64,000 nt of DNA from Bin80 sp965116685 (lineage in GTDB: Bacteria; Bacteroidota; Rhodothermia; Rhodothermales; Bin80), in assembly GCA_965116685.1 (NCBI GenBank), contig OZ220707.1:3658001-3722000 (forward strand). Reading direction: 5' to 3'. The position numbers were made by a program, and so were the translations under genes. The notes below the pieces were generated by a model that worked only from the letters and a program-made list of their open reading frames with translations, was not told where the DNA came from and searched no databases. Shown one piece after another: positions 18,444 through 28,222 of the stretch; the first letter of the stretch is position 1, and every line of letters begins with the position of its first letter.

Positions 18444-20834
18444 ATGAACTTTAGCCTAGGTCGCCTTCGAATTCTGCCGATTCTGGCAGGATTGCTTTTT
18501 TCGCTTGAAATGCATGCGCTGGGCTTCCAGAACCAGGGACTGGAAGACGATTCCGTCACTCGAATCGCCTTCTTCGCAGACGAAACCCATCTGTTCGCCA
18601 CAGAGATCCGATCCCTCGTTCAGCAGGAGCTTCTGGCATTGACCCGCGAAGATTTTGATGTTCAGTTTCCTGAAGACTTGGTAATCACACTGGATAGTAT
18701 GGTTGAGGATCCCGTCCAGTTCTTTGAGCAATTGATCTCTGACCAAGAGGTTTCAATGGTTGTTTCACAGGGTTTATTCGCCTCGGAGATTGTTGTCCGT
18801 GGGGCGCCGTGGTTAAAACCCGTTATTGCGTCAGGTGTCTTTGACGCAAGTCTGCAGGGCTTTCCAGATATCAATGGAACCAGTGGTGTAACCAATCTGA
18901 CGTACATTGCACCACCCCCGCCCGGGCCGATCATTCGCGATTTAACCAGGTTCCAGGAATTGACGAATTTTTCTCAGGCAGCCATTTTGATTGATGAGAC
19001 CTTCACCGTAACGTTTGCAGCGTTTATTGAACAGATTCTGGAAAGGGCTGCAGAACTGGGAATTACACTTGAAATTATTCCCGTGGGGGCCACCGCAGCG
19101 AGTGGACTTGATGGCCTTCCCGAGAATACCGAGGCAGTTTACGTTACTCCGCTACCTCGCCTGAATCCAGGTGAGTTTGAGTTACTGTCTGAAGGGCTCG
19201 CGGCCCGTCGACTACCCTCCTTTGCCTATTTTACTGATGATGTATCAAAAGGGATCATGGCCTCGATGGGATCCGTTGATCTTTCGCTGCTAGCCCGACG
19301 GATCGCCCTCAATGTGTATCGCATCCTGCTTGGTGACGATGCAGGTACGTTGCCGGTGACGCTCATGCCAGATGAAAAACTGGTACTGAATATGCGCACC
19401 GTGCGCGAGTTGGGGGCTGTGCTTCCGGTGGAAAAGACCTTTGAGGCCCAGCGTCTCTTTGATACTCCCGAGGATTTGGCACGCAGTGTAACCCTCAAGA
19501 GTGCAATGGAAGAGGCCATGTCGGTCAACTTATCCATCGCAATTGAAGACCAGGAAGTGCGCATAGGTGCCGAAGATGTCCGTCTAGCCAGATCCAATCT
19601 ACTTCCGAATATAGAGTCCGTTCTCACCGGAACAACCATCTCGAAAGAGTCGGCTGAATCATCCTTCGGTCTACAGCCTCAGCACAGTGTTGATGGCGAA
19701 CTAACCTTTCAACAACTAATCTTTTCTGCAGACGCGAATGCCAACCTGTCTGCTCAGAAGTCAATCCAAACGTCGCGGGAACGAACCCGGAGAGTGCTTG
19801 CACTTGATGTGGGACTTGAAGCTGCCGAGGCATATCTGAATGTTCTGCGAAGCAAAACATTGGAGCAAGTCCAACAGGACAACCTGGATCTAACCCTTGC
19901 ATCGGTTCGGATGGCCAGGCAGCGGGAGCGTATCGGCTCAGCAGGCCCTGGTGAACGGCTTCGGCTCGAAAGCGAGCTGGCAAGACGGAGGGCCGATCGG
20001 ATGGATGCGTTCGCAAGACGCTCCGCTGCTGAAATTGCACTGAATCAAGTTCTGAATCGCCCTCTTGAGGAAGAGTTCGTCACGCCGGAATCCAGCTTGG
20101 AGGGATATGCACTGCTTGAAGGAGCTCTGGCCACCAGTTATCTGTCCGATTTCAATTGGCTTGATCTCCTGAGCGACTTCCTAGTGGAGGCGGCACTACA
20201 CATCGCTCCAGAAATTCAAAGCCTTGATGCGGTGATTGTGGCCCAGGAACGAATCCTCACCTCAACCCGTCAGGCATTCTACCTGCCAACCGTGGGGCTC
20301 CAAGGCAATATATCGACCAATGTTCTTCGGGAGGGAGCTGGCTCATCATTACTTGCCATGGGAGGGGTAGAGCGTCCCGATTTCCCATGGGGAGCTGGAC
20401 TTTCAATCAACTTGCCACTCTTCCATGGGAATTCCCGCTCCGCCCGCCGAGACAAAACGATCGCCACCATCACTCAACTGCAACTCCAGCGTGATCTTCT
20501 TGCTCAAAGGATCGAACAGAATGTTCGCACCCAACTCCAGTTCGCGAAAGCCAGCCTGACGGTGGTTCGAGAGAGTGAGGCGGCAGCCCGGACAGCGCAG
20601 GAATCCCTAGAACTGGTCACAGAAGCCTATGGACAGGGACTAGTCAATGTGGTCAGCCTTCTTGAGGCACAAACCAATACACTACTCAGCGATCGCAACG
20701 TGACCAATGCAACCTTTGATTACCTTATCAACCTGAAACGGGTGGAGCGAGCCGTTGGACGATTCGAGGTCTTCGCAACACCGGATGAACGAATTGAGTT
20801 CGTGCGACGACTTGAGGAATACACCAAACGCTAG
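18444..20834 (+). CDS. TolC-family outer-membrane protein fused to an ABC substrate-binding-like domain
   Basis: A signal peptide (about 1-28) is followed by a periplasmic-binding-protein-like domain (about 35-320) reminiscent of the ABC_sub_bind/TrpX family, with alternating alpha/beta segments such as VTRIAFFADETHLF, VSMVVSQG, AAILIDETFT and AVYVTPLPRL. A TolC outer-membrane efflux domain (about 345-790) follows, with Arg/Gln/Ala-rich long helices and the FxYLINLKRVERAVG ending typical of the family. The TolC part should form the exit duct for the adjacent RND pump. ATG 18444 is the only usable start, because a stop lies 12 nt upstream in frame; the AAGGAG SD is unusually distant. The IS ends 98 nt upstream. 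Confidence 0.85.
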   Translation: MNFSLGRLRILPILAGLLFSLEMHALGFQNQGLEDDSVTRIAFFADETHLFATEIRSLVQQELLALTREDFDVQFPEDLVITLDSMVEDPVQFFEQLISDQEVSMVVSQGLFASEIVVRGAPWLKPVIASGVFDASLQGFPDINGTSGVTNLTYIAPPPPGPIIRDLTRFQELTNFSQAAILIDETFTVTFAAFIEQILERAAELGITLEIIPVGATAASGLDGLPENTEAVYVTPLPRLNPGEFELLSEGLAARRLPSFAYFTDDVSKGIMASMGSVDLSLLARRIALNVYRILLGDDAGTLPVTLMPDEKLVLNMRTVRELGAVLPVEKTFEAQRLFDTPEDLARSVTLKSAMEEAMSVNLSIAIEDQEVRIGAEDVRLARSNLLPNIESVLTGTTISKESAESSFGLQPQHSVDGELTFQQLIFSADANANLSAQKSIQTSRERTRRVLALDVGLEAAEAYLNVLRSKTLEQVQQDNLDLTLASVRMARQRERIGSAGPGERLRLESELARRRADRMDAFARRSAAEIALNQVLNRPLEEEFVTPESSLEGYALLEGALATSYLSDFNWLDLLSDFLVEAALHIAPEIQSLDAVIVAQERILTSTRQAFYLPTVGLQGNISTNVLREGAGSSLLAMGGVERPDFPWGAGLSINLPLFHGNSRSARRDKTIATITQLQLQRDLLAQRIEQNVRTQLQFAKASLTVVRESEAAARTAQESLELVTEAYGQGLVNVVSLLEAQTNTLLSDRNVTNATFDYLINLKRVERAVGRFEVFATPDERIEFVRRLEEYTKR

Positions 20835-20844
20835 AAGAACCATC

Positions 20845-21960
20845 ATGAGTAACCAGAAAACATGGACGATTCTCTTAACCGCAACGGTGCTCCTGCTTAT
20901 TACCGGACCTGGGTGTGGCAATAACGAAGATGTACCCGCCCCTGAAATTCGTTCAGTTCGGTACGCACAAGCGATCGTCACCGGAGGCGATCAGACCCGA
21001 ACCTTCCCGGGAGTTGCCCGGGCAGCTTCCGAACAGGATCTCGCGTTCCGGGTGGCTGGAACCGTCACCAATGTGGCGGTCAATGTTGGGAGCATGGTTC
21101 GGAGAGGGCAGGTGCTCATGCAACTGGATTCCGGGGATCTTGAGTTACGCAGGCAACAAGCCGAAGCCGGTCTTGCCCAGGCCCGTGCACAGTCTCGCAA
21201 TGCAAAGGCAAATTATGAAAGGGTCGTCGCACTCTACGAAAATGGGAATACATCCATGAGCGATATGGATGCGGCACGCGCCTCCTACGAGTCGGCAAAC
21301 GCCTCTGAGGTTTCCGCTAAAACCGCCCTTAGCCTTGCCGAGCAGCAAGTCGCATACACCCAGTTACGTGCACCGATGAATGGTTCCGTGAGCCGGGTGG
21401 CAGTAGACATCAATGAGGCCGTAGGAGCCGGCCGGCCGGTCGTGGTTCTCATTGATACCGGTGGAAATCCCGAGGTGGAAATGACCGTGCCGGAAGCGTT
21501 TATTGGCGGCCTGAGTGAAGGACATCCGGCACAAGTAGCCTTCGGTGCACTCGGCGATGAGAGTTTTGACGCCTTGGTAACCGAAGTTGGTACGGCAGCC
21601 ACGGGGGCAGGTGGATTCACCGTCATTGTACGCCTCGCCCAAGGGACGAACGCGGCACAAGTTCGTCCTGGAATGGCAGCGGAAGTTACCTTCAGTGTTG
21701 AAGGACGGTCTGAAGTCACTGGCGTATTAGTCCCGCCTCAGGCCGTAGGACAGGACCACCAGGGACGCTTCGTATATGTTCTTAACCTGTCGGACGCCGA
21801 AGAGATCGCCACCGCTGAGCGCCGCAGTGTTGAAACCGGCTCGCTCACGCCGGAAGGACTGGAGATTGTAAATGGTATCACCAGCGGCGAATTTGTGGCT
21901 ACTGCTGGACTGAAGACACTGGCTTCCGGGCAGCAGGTTCGCTTTCTGGAGACTCGCTAA
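20845..21960 (+). CDS. RND efflux periplasmic adaptor (membrane fusion protein)
   Basis: This adaptor links the inner-membrane RND pump to the TolC-like duct. I start at ATG 20845, which gives an N-terminal hydrophobic segment ending in GPGCGN, a probable though non-ideal lipobox. An upstream in-frame ATG at 20755 would overlap the tolC-like gene by 80 nt. The lipoyl/biotin-like halves (FRVAGTVTNVAVNVGSMV and YTQLRAPMNGSVSRVAVD) flank a coiled-coil hairpin rich in Ala/Gln (about 105-165), followed by beta-barrel and membrane-proximal domains. 371 residues. It is 10 nt after the preceding stop. Confidence 0.93.
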   Translation: MSNQKTWTILLTATVLLLITGPGCGNNEDVPAPEIRSVRYAQAIVTGGDQTRTFPGVARAASEQDLAFRVAGTVTNVAVNVGSMVRRGQVLMQLDSGDLELRRQQAEAGLAQARAQSRNAKANYERVVALYENGNTSMSDMDAARASYESANASEVSAKTALSLAEQQVAYTQLRAPMNGSVSRVAVDINEAVGAGRPVVVLIDTGGNPEVEMTVPEAFIGGLSEGHPAQVAFGALGDESFDALVTEVGTAATGAGGFTVIVRLAQGTNAAQVRPGMAAEVTFSVEGRSEVTGVLVPPQAVGQDHQGRFVYVLNLSDAEEIATAERRSVETGSLTPEGLEIVNGITSGEFVATAGLKTLASGQQVRFLETR

Positions 21961-21986
21961 CCGATGATTCCGTTAATTATATAGCC

Positions 21987-24900
21987 ATGGATCTGACTCG
22001 CTATGCCATTAATAGCCGCATTGTCACGTTCGTGGTCCTAGCGGTAGTAGCCTTTTCTGGAGTCCTCGCGTATCTGGAACTGCCACGCGCAGAGGATCCC
22101 GGTTTTCTCGTCCGCAGTGCACGGGTGTATGCACAATTTCCAGGCGCATCTCCCGAGCGGGTTGAACTCTTGGTAACCGATCGAATTGAGCAGGCGATCC
22201 AAGGGATTCCCGAGGTTGAGAACATCACGAGTGAATCGCGCACCGGCCAATCAATCATCACGGTTGAAGTCCGTGAGAACGTCATCGAGTTGCGCCCCGT
22301 CTGGGATAATCTGCGGCGCCAAGTTGAGGGGATCGGGAATGACCTTCCTCAGGGAGTTGTGCCGGTCGTTGATGATGAACTAGGCGAGGTGTTCGGAACG
22401 GTGGTCACACTCACTGCGGATGGATTCTCCTACATGGAACAGGAGAATATTGCCGAACAGGTACGCGATGTTTTTCTCAGGATTGATGATGTGGCGAAAG
22501 TTACCATTCAAGGGATACAGCAAGAGCGTATCTTTGTCGATTTTGACAATGCACGCCTTTCAGGGTTGGGCCTGTCCGCCGCCCAGCTTCAGGGAATTTT
22601 ACAATCCAGCAATATCATTATATCAGGGGGGATCGTGGAGACCGGGGTAGAGCGGATTACGCTGCAGCCTTCCGGTAATTTCACCTCCGTGGAAGATATT
22701 CATCAAACGCTCATTACACTACCCGGCACGGGCGAAACCGTCTATCTAGGCGATGTGGCCGAGATTCGACGAGGGTATGCGGAGCCCCCGACCACAAAAG
22801 TTCGCGCCAATGGACAGCCTGCGCTAACGCTGGCGATTTCGATGCGCACGGGCGGCAATATCGTCCAACTAGGTGAAAATATCCAGGCGGCCGTCGCTGA
22901 ACTCAAGCAGCAATACCCTGTAGGGGTCACCTTTGATTTTGTCGCCTTTCAGCCTGGAGTGGTAGACCGTGCAGTGTCCACGTTTGTGAATTCAATTCTT
23001 CAAGCAGTCGGGATAGTGCTATTGTGTATGCTTTTCTTCCTGGGACTGCGAACTGGTCTGGTGGTCGCCTCTCTCATTCCTATGACGATGATGGCAACCC
23101 TCATGCTCATGCAGTTCTTCGGAATTGGCATGGACAAGATGTCGCTGGCTTCGCTGATTATTGCACTGGGACTTTTGGTTGACAATGCTATCGTGATGAG
23201 CGAATCCATTCTTGTGCGACTGCAGTCGGGAGAGAAAGTACATAAGGCTGCAATCGCCTCATCAAAGGAACTACGCGTCCCGCTGCTGATTTCGTCCCTG
23301 ACGACTATTGCTGCCTTCCTGCCGATTGTTCTCGCCGAAAGCGCAGTTGGAGAATATACAGCACCACTGGCCCAGGTGATCGCAATCACACTCCTCTCAT
23401 CGTGGGTTCTCGCGATTACGATGGTTCCTCTTTTGTGTGTGATCTTTCTGAAGATCAAGAAAAAGAAGTCTGCAAATACAGCAGCCCATGAAGAAGAAAC
23501 TCAAAAGGATGCCTTCGACTCCACGTTCTACCAAGGCTACCGCAGGATCCTCCAAGTTCTTCTGCGACGTCCACTGATCACGGTTGCGGGTGCCTTTGGA
23601 TTGTTGATGGTGGCATTCAGCCTCTTCCGATTTATCGAGATGAGCTTCTTTCCCGATAGTAGTGAGCTCCTCTTCACTGGTGATTTCGAGCTTCCCTATG
23701 GGACGTCTTTCGCCTACACTGAAGCAGCTATGCTTGATATAGAACGCTTTCTGATTGAGGAACTCGCAATGGACGAAGACCGTGAGGGCGTACGTAACTG
23801 GGCGTTCTTCATGGGGGGTGGAATGCCTTCTTTTGCGCTGGGCTATAATCCGACCCAACCTCGTCCTGGTTATACGGCCCTTATCGGCAATGCGTCCAAC
23901 GAGGACGCATTGATTAGCTCTATGGATCAGTTGCGCAAGTATGTGGAAGAAAATCACCCCGATATTGAGGTCACACTCAAGCGACTGGCAACGGGCCCAG
24001 GAGATGCCAATCCCGTCGAGATCCGCCTATTCGGCCCTGACCAGAATACCCTTTTCGAACTGGCAGACCAAATCAAGTCTCAGGTGGCTTCACTCCAAGG
24101 CACGCGCAATATTACAGACAACTGGGGGCAACAGACCAAGAAGCTGATCATTAACATCAATGATGCCCAGGCAAGGCGGGCAGGGATCACGAATCAGGAT
24201 ATTGCAGTTTCTCTGCGTACGGCCCTTTCGGGTTCCGTTGTGACCGAGTATCGTGAAGGGGACAAGGCAATCCCGGTGGTCCTTCGCTCCGAAGTTGGAG
24301 ATCGCGAAGACATCGGGAAACTGGAGTCCATCAACGTCTATGCCCAATCCGGCCAGAATGTGGCGCTGCAGCAGGTTGCGGATGTGGAGTTGACCTTTGA
24401 ACCCTCTAAAATTTTACGACGCAATCGATCAAAAATGCTTTCCGTGCAGTCGGACCTTGATCCTGTATCGGGTATCTCAGCATTCGATATCGCAACCGCA
24501 ATGACTCCCTGGCTTGCGGAGCAGCAGGAAAGCTGGCCGCTAGGATACAGCTACGAAATTGGAGGGACCTTCGAAAGTTCGGCAGAAGCCAATTCCTCCA
24601 TTGCCGCAAAGATGCCCTTGGCGGGTCTCTTGATCCTGCTCCTGCTTGTGGGTCAGTTTAATTCCCTTCGGAAGCCACTTATTATTGTGCTCACCATTCC
24701 GCTGGGATTCATTGGAGTGGTGATCGGCCTGCTGGTGACCGGTCAGCCTTTCGGGTTCATGACATTGCTGGGAGTAATTTCACTGGCCGGCATTGTCATC
24801 AACAATGCGATCGTGCTTATTGATCGCATTCGCATTGAGATGGAGGAGAACGGCCTGGAGGCTGGTTCGGCGGTTTTGCAAGCCGCACAGACGAGGTTTC

Positions 24901-25082
24901 GTCCCATCATGTTGACCACCGCCACGACCGTTGGTGGGCTACTGCCCCTGTGGTTTGGCGGCGATCCTCTGTTTGTCTCCATGGCGATTGCAATTCTGTT
25001 TGGCCTGATCTTCGCTACGGTCCTCACCCTTGGATTTGTGCCGGCGTTTTATTGTTTACTATTCCGGATACGGTACTCGTAG
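21987..25082 (+). CDS. RND-family efflux pump inner-membrane protein (HAE1/AcrB-like)
   Basis: The 1031-residue protein has twelve predicted TM segments with two large periplasmic loops (about 35-330 and 560-860), as in AcrB. The N-terminal TM is followed by ELPRAEDPGF. In TM4 the usual DD pair is GLLVDNAIV, so only the first Asp is kept. In TM10 the position of the AcrB lysine reads INNAIVLID, an Asn. Substrates cannot be deduced; drugs, bile-like amphiphiles or solvents are typical for the family. It is the third gene of the operon, 26 nt after the adaptor gene. No local regulator gene is present. Confidence 0.94.
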   Translation: MDLTRYAINSRIVTFVVLAVVAFSGVLAYLELPRAEDPGFLVRSARVYAQFPGASPERVELLVTDRIEQAIQGIPEVENITSESRTGQSIITVEVRENVIELRPVWDNLRRQVEGIGNDLPQGVVPVVDDELGEVFGTVVTLTADGFSYMEQENIAEQVRDVFLRIDDVAKVTIQGIQQERIFVDFDNARLSGLGLSAAQLQGILQSSNIIISGGIVETGVERITLQPSGNFTSVEDIHQTLITLPGTGETVYLGDVAEIRRGYAEPPTTKVRANGQPALTLAISMRTGGNIVQLGENIQAAVAELKQQYPVGVTFDFVAFQPGVVDRAVSTFVNSILQAVGIVLLCMLFFLGLRTGLVVASLIPMTMMATLMLMQFFGIGMDKMSLASLIIALGLLVDNAIVMSESILVRLQSGEKVHKAAIASSKELRVPLLISSLTTIAAFLPIVLAESAVGEYTAPLAQVIAITLLSSWVLAITMVPLLCVIFLKIKKKKSANTAAHEEETQKDAFDSTFYQGYRRILQVLLRRPLITVAGAFGLLMVAFSLFRFIEMSFFPDSSELLFTGDFELPYGTSFAYTEAAMLDIERFLIEELAMDEDREGVRNWAFFMGGGMPSFALGYNPTQPRPGYTALIGNASNEDALISSMDQLRKYVEENHPDIEVTLKRLATGPGDANPVEIRLFGPDQNTLFELADQIKSQVASLQGTRNITDNWGQQTKKLIININDAQARRAGITNQDIAVSLRTALSGSVVTEYREGDKAIPVVLRSEVGDREDIGKLESINVYAQSGQNVALQQVADVELTFEPSKILRRNRSKMLSVQSDLDPVSGISAFDIATAMTPWLAEQQESWPLGYSYEIGGTFESSAEANSSIAAKMPLAGLLILLLLVGQFNSLRKPLIIVLTIPLGFIGVVIGLLVTGQPFGFMTLLGVISLAGIVINNAIVLIDRIRIEMEENGLEAGSAVLQAAQTRFRPIMLTTATTVGGLLPLWFGGDPLFVSMAIAILFGLIFATVLTLGFVPAFYCLLFRIRYS

Positions 25083-25212
25083 GAAATATCTTGGAACCTT
25101 CGATCATGAACGTTGTCAAACGGGCATTGTTATGGTCCAATCCGCTTGTGAGCCCGGGTCGGAGTTAGGTGCCGATCCGATATCTTATCAGCGGAGAGGG
25201 TTTGTTAATGTG

Positions 25213-25263
25213 AACCGACGGGCCCCGTGGTCAATTGATGGCCATGGGGCCCCGTTGGTTTTT
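25213..25263 (+). terminator. Strong intrinsic terminator after the efflux operon
   Basis: A GC-rich stem of about 17 bp with one bulge (ACCGACGGGCCCCGTGG with CCATGGGGCCCCGTTGGT) is followed by TTTTT at 25259-25263. It lies 130 nt after the RND stop and upstream of the convergent GWxTD gene, so it closes the efflux operon. Confidence 0.85.
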
Positions 25264-25337
25264 GTGAATGCCTTTTTTACACAACTAGGGATTCTTCGGG
25301 TTTGGCTGCAGGTCCATCCATCTGGTTAAGCACTGTT

Positions 25338-27068
25338 TCACGATCGCGTATTGAGTTGCAACAGTGTGGATCGCTCTACCGTAGCCCCTGAGCTATCATC
25401 CGTGACTTTGATGGTAATGGAGACCGGCTGAGGCTTTTTCCAGGCGGAGAGATCCAGTACGATGTATTCCTTTACTGTAGTGGATGTTGAGTTGTATGCG
25501 GTGGAGGTAGAGATTTTGGGTTCTTTGATTCCATCAATATTCTGGATCTCGTACGCAACTCGATAGCTGGTTTGTTCTTGGTCATTGAAGCGCAGAAAAT
25601 AGATCTCAAAGTAGATCCCAAGCGGGTTTCCTGCATCCCAGTGTGGTGCGGTTACTGGTGCATTCCTGTCGGGCAGGCCTTCGTTATCAAGCTGTGTTAA
25701 GAGAATATCACTCATTTCGAGGGACTGACCTCCAGCGTTCAGTGCGGGAATTGAGTCAAGTGTCTGTACGCTGAAACCAAGCTTTGCAGAGGGCAAAAGT
25801 TTGTTCAAACTGTCGAGATGAGTCCAAGCATACTCCCATTGCAGCGCAACGTTGGTGCTCCCGCTCAGCCCTCTGGTGACCCATGTACGTGGAGGAAAGG
25901 GCGAGTTTACTCCATCTTTTAAATGATACTGTCGAAGTCTCAGATTCGAGGGGGCAAAAAGTTCATCTCGCGTGATGAGATATGCTGTCAGCAGAAAATC
26001 TTCTGTTGGCTGGGCACCACTTCTGCGAAAGTTTCGTATGACTCTGCGACTTGGCCGCAGTGATTGCGGATCAACTGCCCATGAAATATGCAGACGTGTG
26101 GTTCCTTCCGGCTCCAGGAAGCGGGCCCACCGTACTTCGGGATGCAGGGAAACCTGCGAGCGGGCGATCTCTGTATCCGATATCGGAACATGCTCATTTC
26201 GGGATTTCTGGTGAAAGTCATCCAGGATTCGTGCCTCCCGTAGTAGCTGCTTCGTAAAGTAGAAAGGGCGGGTCTCATCAGAGGATGCAATCGAAACATA
26301 ATTGCTGACCATGTCAAACAGAGAGCCGTAATGCTCATGTTCGACGGAAAGCTGCTGGTAGATTTCGTCAAGCCATCTGAGGAGGATTGGGGCATCTTCT
26401 TGACGGGTGCGAAATTTATTTGGAATCAAGTCCTCGACGGTACCTGTTTTATATCCATGGCGCTTGGATTGATAAATGAAAAAATAGTGTGCATCTTGAT
26501 GGATTCGCCGATAGCCCCAAAATTCATTCCGAGGAAGCGTGTATTCAATCGGGCGCAGGTAAAGGCCTGTATTTTTGAGTTTGACCTCGGTTTGCGTATC
26601 CGGCCATCCCAATCGTATCAGGATCTCTCCACGCTCGTCTACCCCGAATTCACTGCGAGCATGGCTGTAGTGACGGAGTGCATAATAGGTGCGGGATAAA
26701 TGTTCAATGATACGCTCATTTGCAAAGGTAGCTGGAATGGGGTCTTGCTGGTTCCACCAATGCATGAGTGTAGTAACATCGGCAATCCCTCCAATCTCTT
26801 CCTGAAGCGCATTCAGGGATGAACGTACTGGACCGGTCGAGGGAGTAATCAGTTTCAGCAATTGTAAATGCTGTTGTAGTTCCTCCGATAGTGGTGGTGC
26901 GGAACCCCGCTGAAGCAGGTCAAGGTATATGGAGACTGCTTTTTCATAGTGTAAGACATTCTGTTCATCAAAAATTTGACGAAGCTCCGATGATGTCTGT
27001 GCTCTCGCAGTTACGCAGACGATCGTGCATAGAGCTATGCAGATCCCGAAAGAAATACTATATCTCAT
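25338..27068 (-). CDS. GWxTD domain-containing exported protein
   Basis: The segment with WNQQDPIPATFANERIIEHL and GVDERGEILIRLGWP corresponds to the GWxTD domain of unknown function that is common in Bacteroidota, Rhodothermota and Acidobacteriota. The canonical GWxTDRG appears here as GVDERG. I chose the ATG at 27068, which gives a clean signal peptide ending TARAQ (576 aa). The frame also opens at ATG 27125 with a GGGA SD-like element, adding 19 residues. The C-terminal third is beta-rich. Role unknown. The gene is monocistronic and divergent from the epimerase. Confidence 0.8.
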   Translation of the reverse strand: MRYSISFGICIALCTIVCVTARAQTSSELRQIFDEQNVLHYEKAVSIYLDLLQRGSAPPLSEELQQHLQLLKLITPSTGPVRSSLNALQEEIGGIADVTTLMHWWNQQDPIPATFANERIIEHLSRTYYALRHYSHARSEFGVDERGEILIRLGWPDTQTEVKLKNTGLYLRPIEYTLPRNEFWGYRRIHQDAHYFFIYQSKRHGYKTGTVEDLIPNKFRTRQEDAPILLRWLDEIYQQLSVEHEHYGSLFDMVSNYVSIASSDETRPFYFTKQLLREARILDDFHQKSRNEHVPISDTEIARSQVSLHPEVRWARFLEPEGTTRLHISWAVDPQSLRPSRRVIRNFRRSGAQPTEDFLLTAYLITRDELFAPSNLRLRQYHLKDGVNSPFPPRTWVTRGLSGSTNVALQWEYAWTHLDSLNKLLPSAKLGFSVQTLDSIPALNAGGQSLEMSDILLTQLDNEGLPDRNAPVTAPHWDAGNPLGIYFEIYFLRFNDQEQTSYRVAYEIQNIDGIKEPKISTSTAYNSTSTTVKEYIVLDLSAWKKPQPVSITIKVTDDSSGATVERSTLLQLNTRS

Positions 27069-27289
27069 CTGGAGAATGCAAATCCAGTTTTCAAAATAAC
27101 GATGCCAGTAGTGAATGAGTAGCATATTCGTCCCGAGTCATAGTTGGTATCTGATCCCAACGCGTAGCTTTCACATGCAGAGGTCAACGCAAATCGTTGA
27201 CAAATCGCTAACTTTGGAAATAGGGCAACGATAAAAATCGATCAACTTAAACAGCAAGTCAGCGCAAGTCGGTTCCAACCGCCCCTCAT

Positions 27290-28222
27290 ATGAAAGTTCT
27301 TGTCACAGGTGGTGCAGGATTTATTGGCTCACATGTTGCCGGTCTTCTGATTGACCAAGGGCATACGGTCGAAGTGTTAGATGATCTGTCTAGTGGTTTT
27401 CGGGAGAATGTACCACCTTCCACAAAGCTCCATGTGATGGATGTCCAGTCATCCGATGCATCTGCACTGATCCGGGAAAATCAGTATACCGCCTTGGTTC
27501 ACCATGCTGCACAGATGGATGTGCGCCGCAGTGTTTCGGATCCGGCTTTTGATGTCCAAGTCAATATTCTTGGATTGATCAATCTCATGGAGGCGGGAAA
27601 AAAAAGTGGTCTGCGCAAAGTGGTGTTCGCGTCAACCGGAGGTGCAATTTATGGTGAACCGGAAGCAGGGCCACAGAGCGAGACACATCAACAGCAACCA
27701 CTTTCTCCCTATGGAATCAGTAAATTGACTTGCGAGAAGTTGCTGCAGTTCTATTATCATGAATATGGAATTCCGTACGTTGCATTAAGATATGGGAACG
27801 TGTACGGCCCGCGCCAGAATTCCCATGGGGAGGCAGGAGTCATTGCAATTTTCGCAGAGAGATTACTGGCACATCAGGCGACCATCATTCATGGAGATGG
27901 ACTTCAGACACGGGATTATGTCTACGTTGATGACGTAGCTCGTGCAAACCTTGCAGCACTTAATTTTAGGGAGCCCCCAACTTCATTCAATATTGGTACC
28001 GGCATTGAAACAGATGTGGTCACGCTTCACCATAAGCTTCAGGAAGTTCTCGGTATCAGACAGGATCCGACACATGGTCCAGAGAAGCCGGGGGAGCAGC
28101 GACGTAGTGTGCTTGACTGTAAAAAGGCTGGCGATAAGCTTTCATGGAAGCCGGAGGTCAGCCTTAATAAGGGGCTTCAGCAGACGGCAGACTGGTTTGC
28201 TTCCCGCAAGATTACTGGTTAA
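27290..28222 (+). CDS. NAD-dependent epimerase/dehydratase (UDP-glucose 4-epimerase-like)
   Basis: This is an extended short-chain dehydrogenase acting on nucleotide sugars. Residues 7-13 hold the NAD motif GGAGFIG, with DD at 31-32 binding the ribose. Catalytic Tyr/Lys are in YGISK and the Ser/Thr site is in FASTGGAIYG. RYGNVYGPRQ and RDYVYVDDVA are GalE-family signatures. The exact substrate cannot be read from the sequence, although GalE-type UDP-sugar epimerisation is likely. The stop overlaps the scpA start (TAATG). Confidence 0.9.
   Translation: MKVLVTGGAGFIGSHVAGLLIDQGHTVEVLDDLSSGFRENVPPSTKLHVMDVQSSDASALIRENQYTALVHHAAQMDVRRSVSDPAFDVQVNILGLINLMEAGKKSGLRKVVFASTGGAIYGEPEAGPQSETHQQQPLSPYGISKLTCEKLLQFYYHEYGIPYVALRYGNVYGPRQNSHGEAGVIAIFAERLLAHQATIIHGDGLQTRDYVYVDDVARANLAALNFREPPTSFNIGTGIETDVVTLHHKLQEVLGIRQDPTHGPEKPGEQRRSVLDCKKAGDKLSWKPEVSLNKGLQQTADWFASRKITG

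Noticed and set aside
20755..20844. N-terminal extension of the RND adaptor
   Set aside because: It overlaps the TolC-like gene by 80 nt and would hide the signal/lipobox segment that starts at 20845.
25030..25329. Plus-strand 99-codon ORF spanning the end of the RND gene
   Set aside because: It begins inside the pump gene in another frame and runs through the terminator hairpin.
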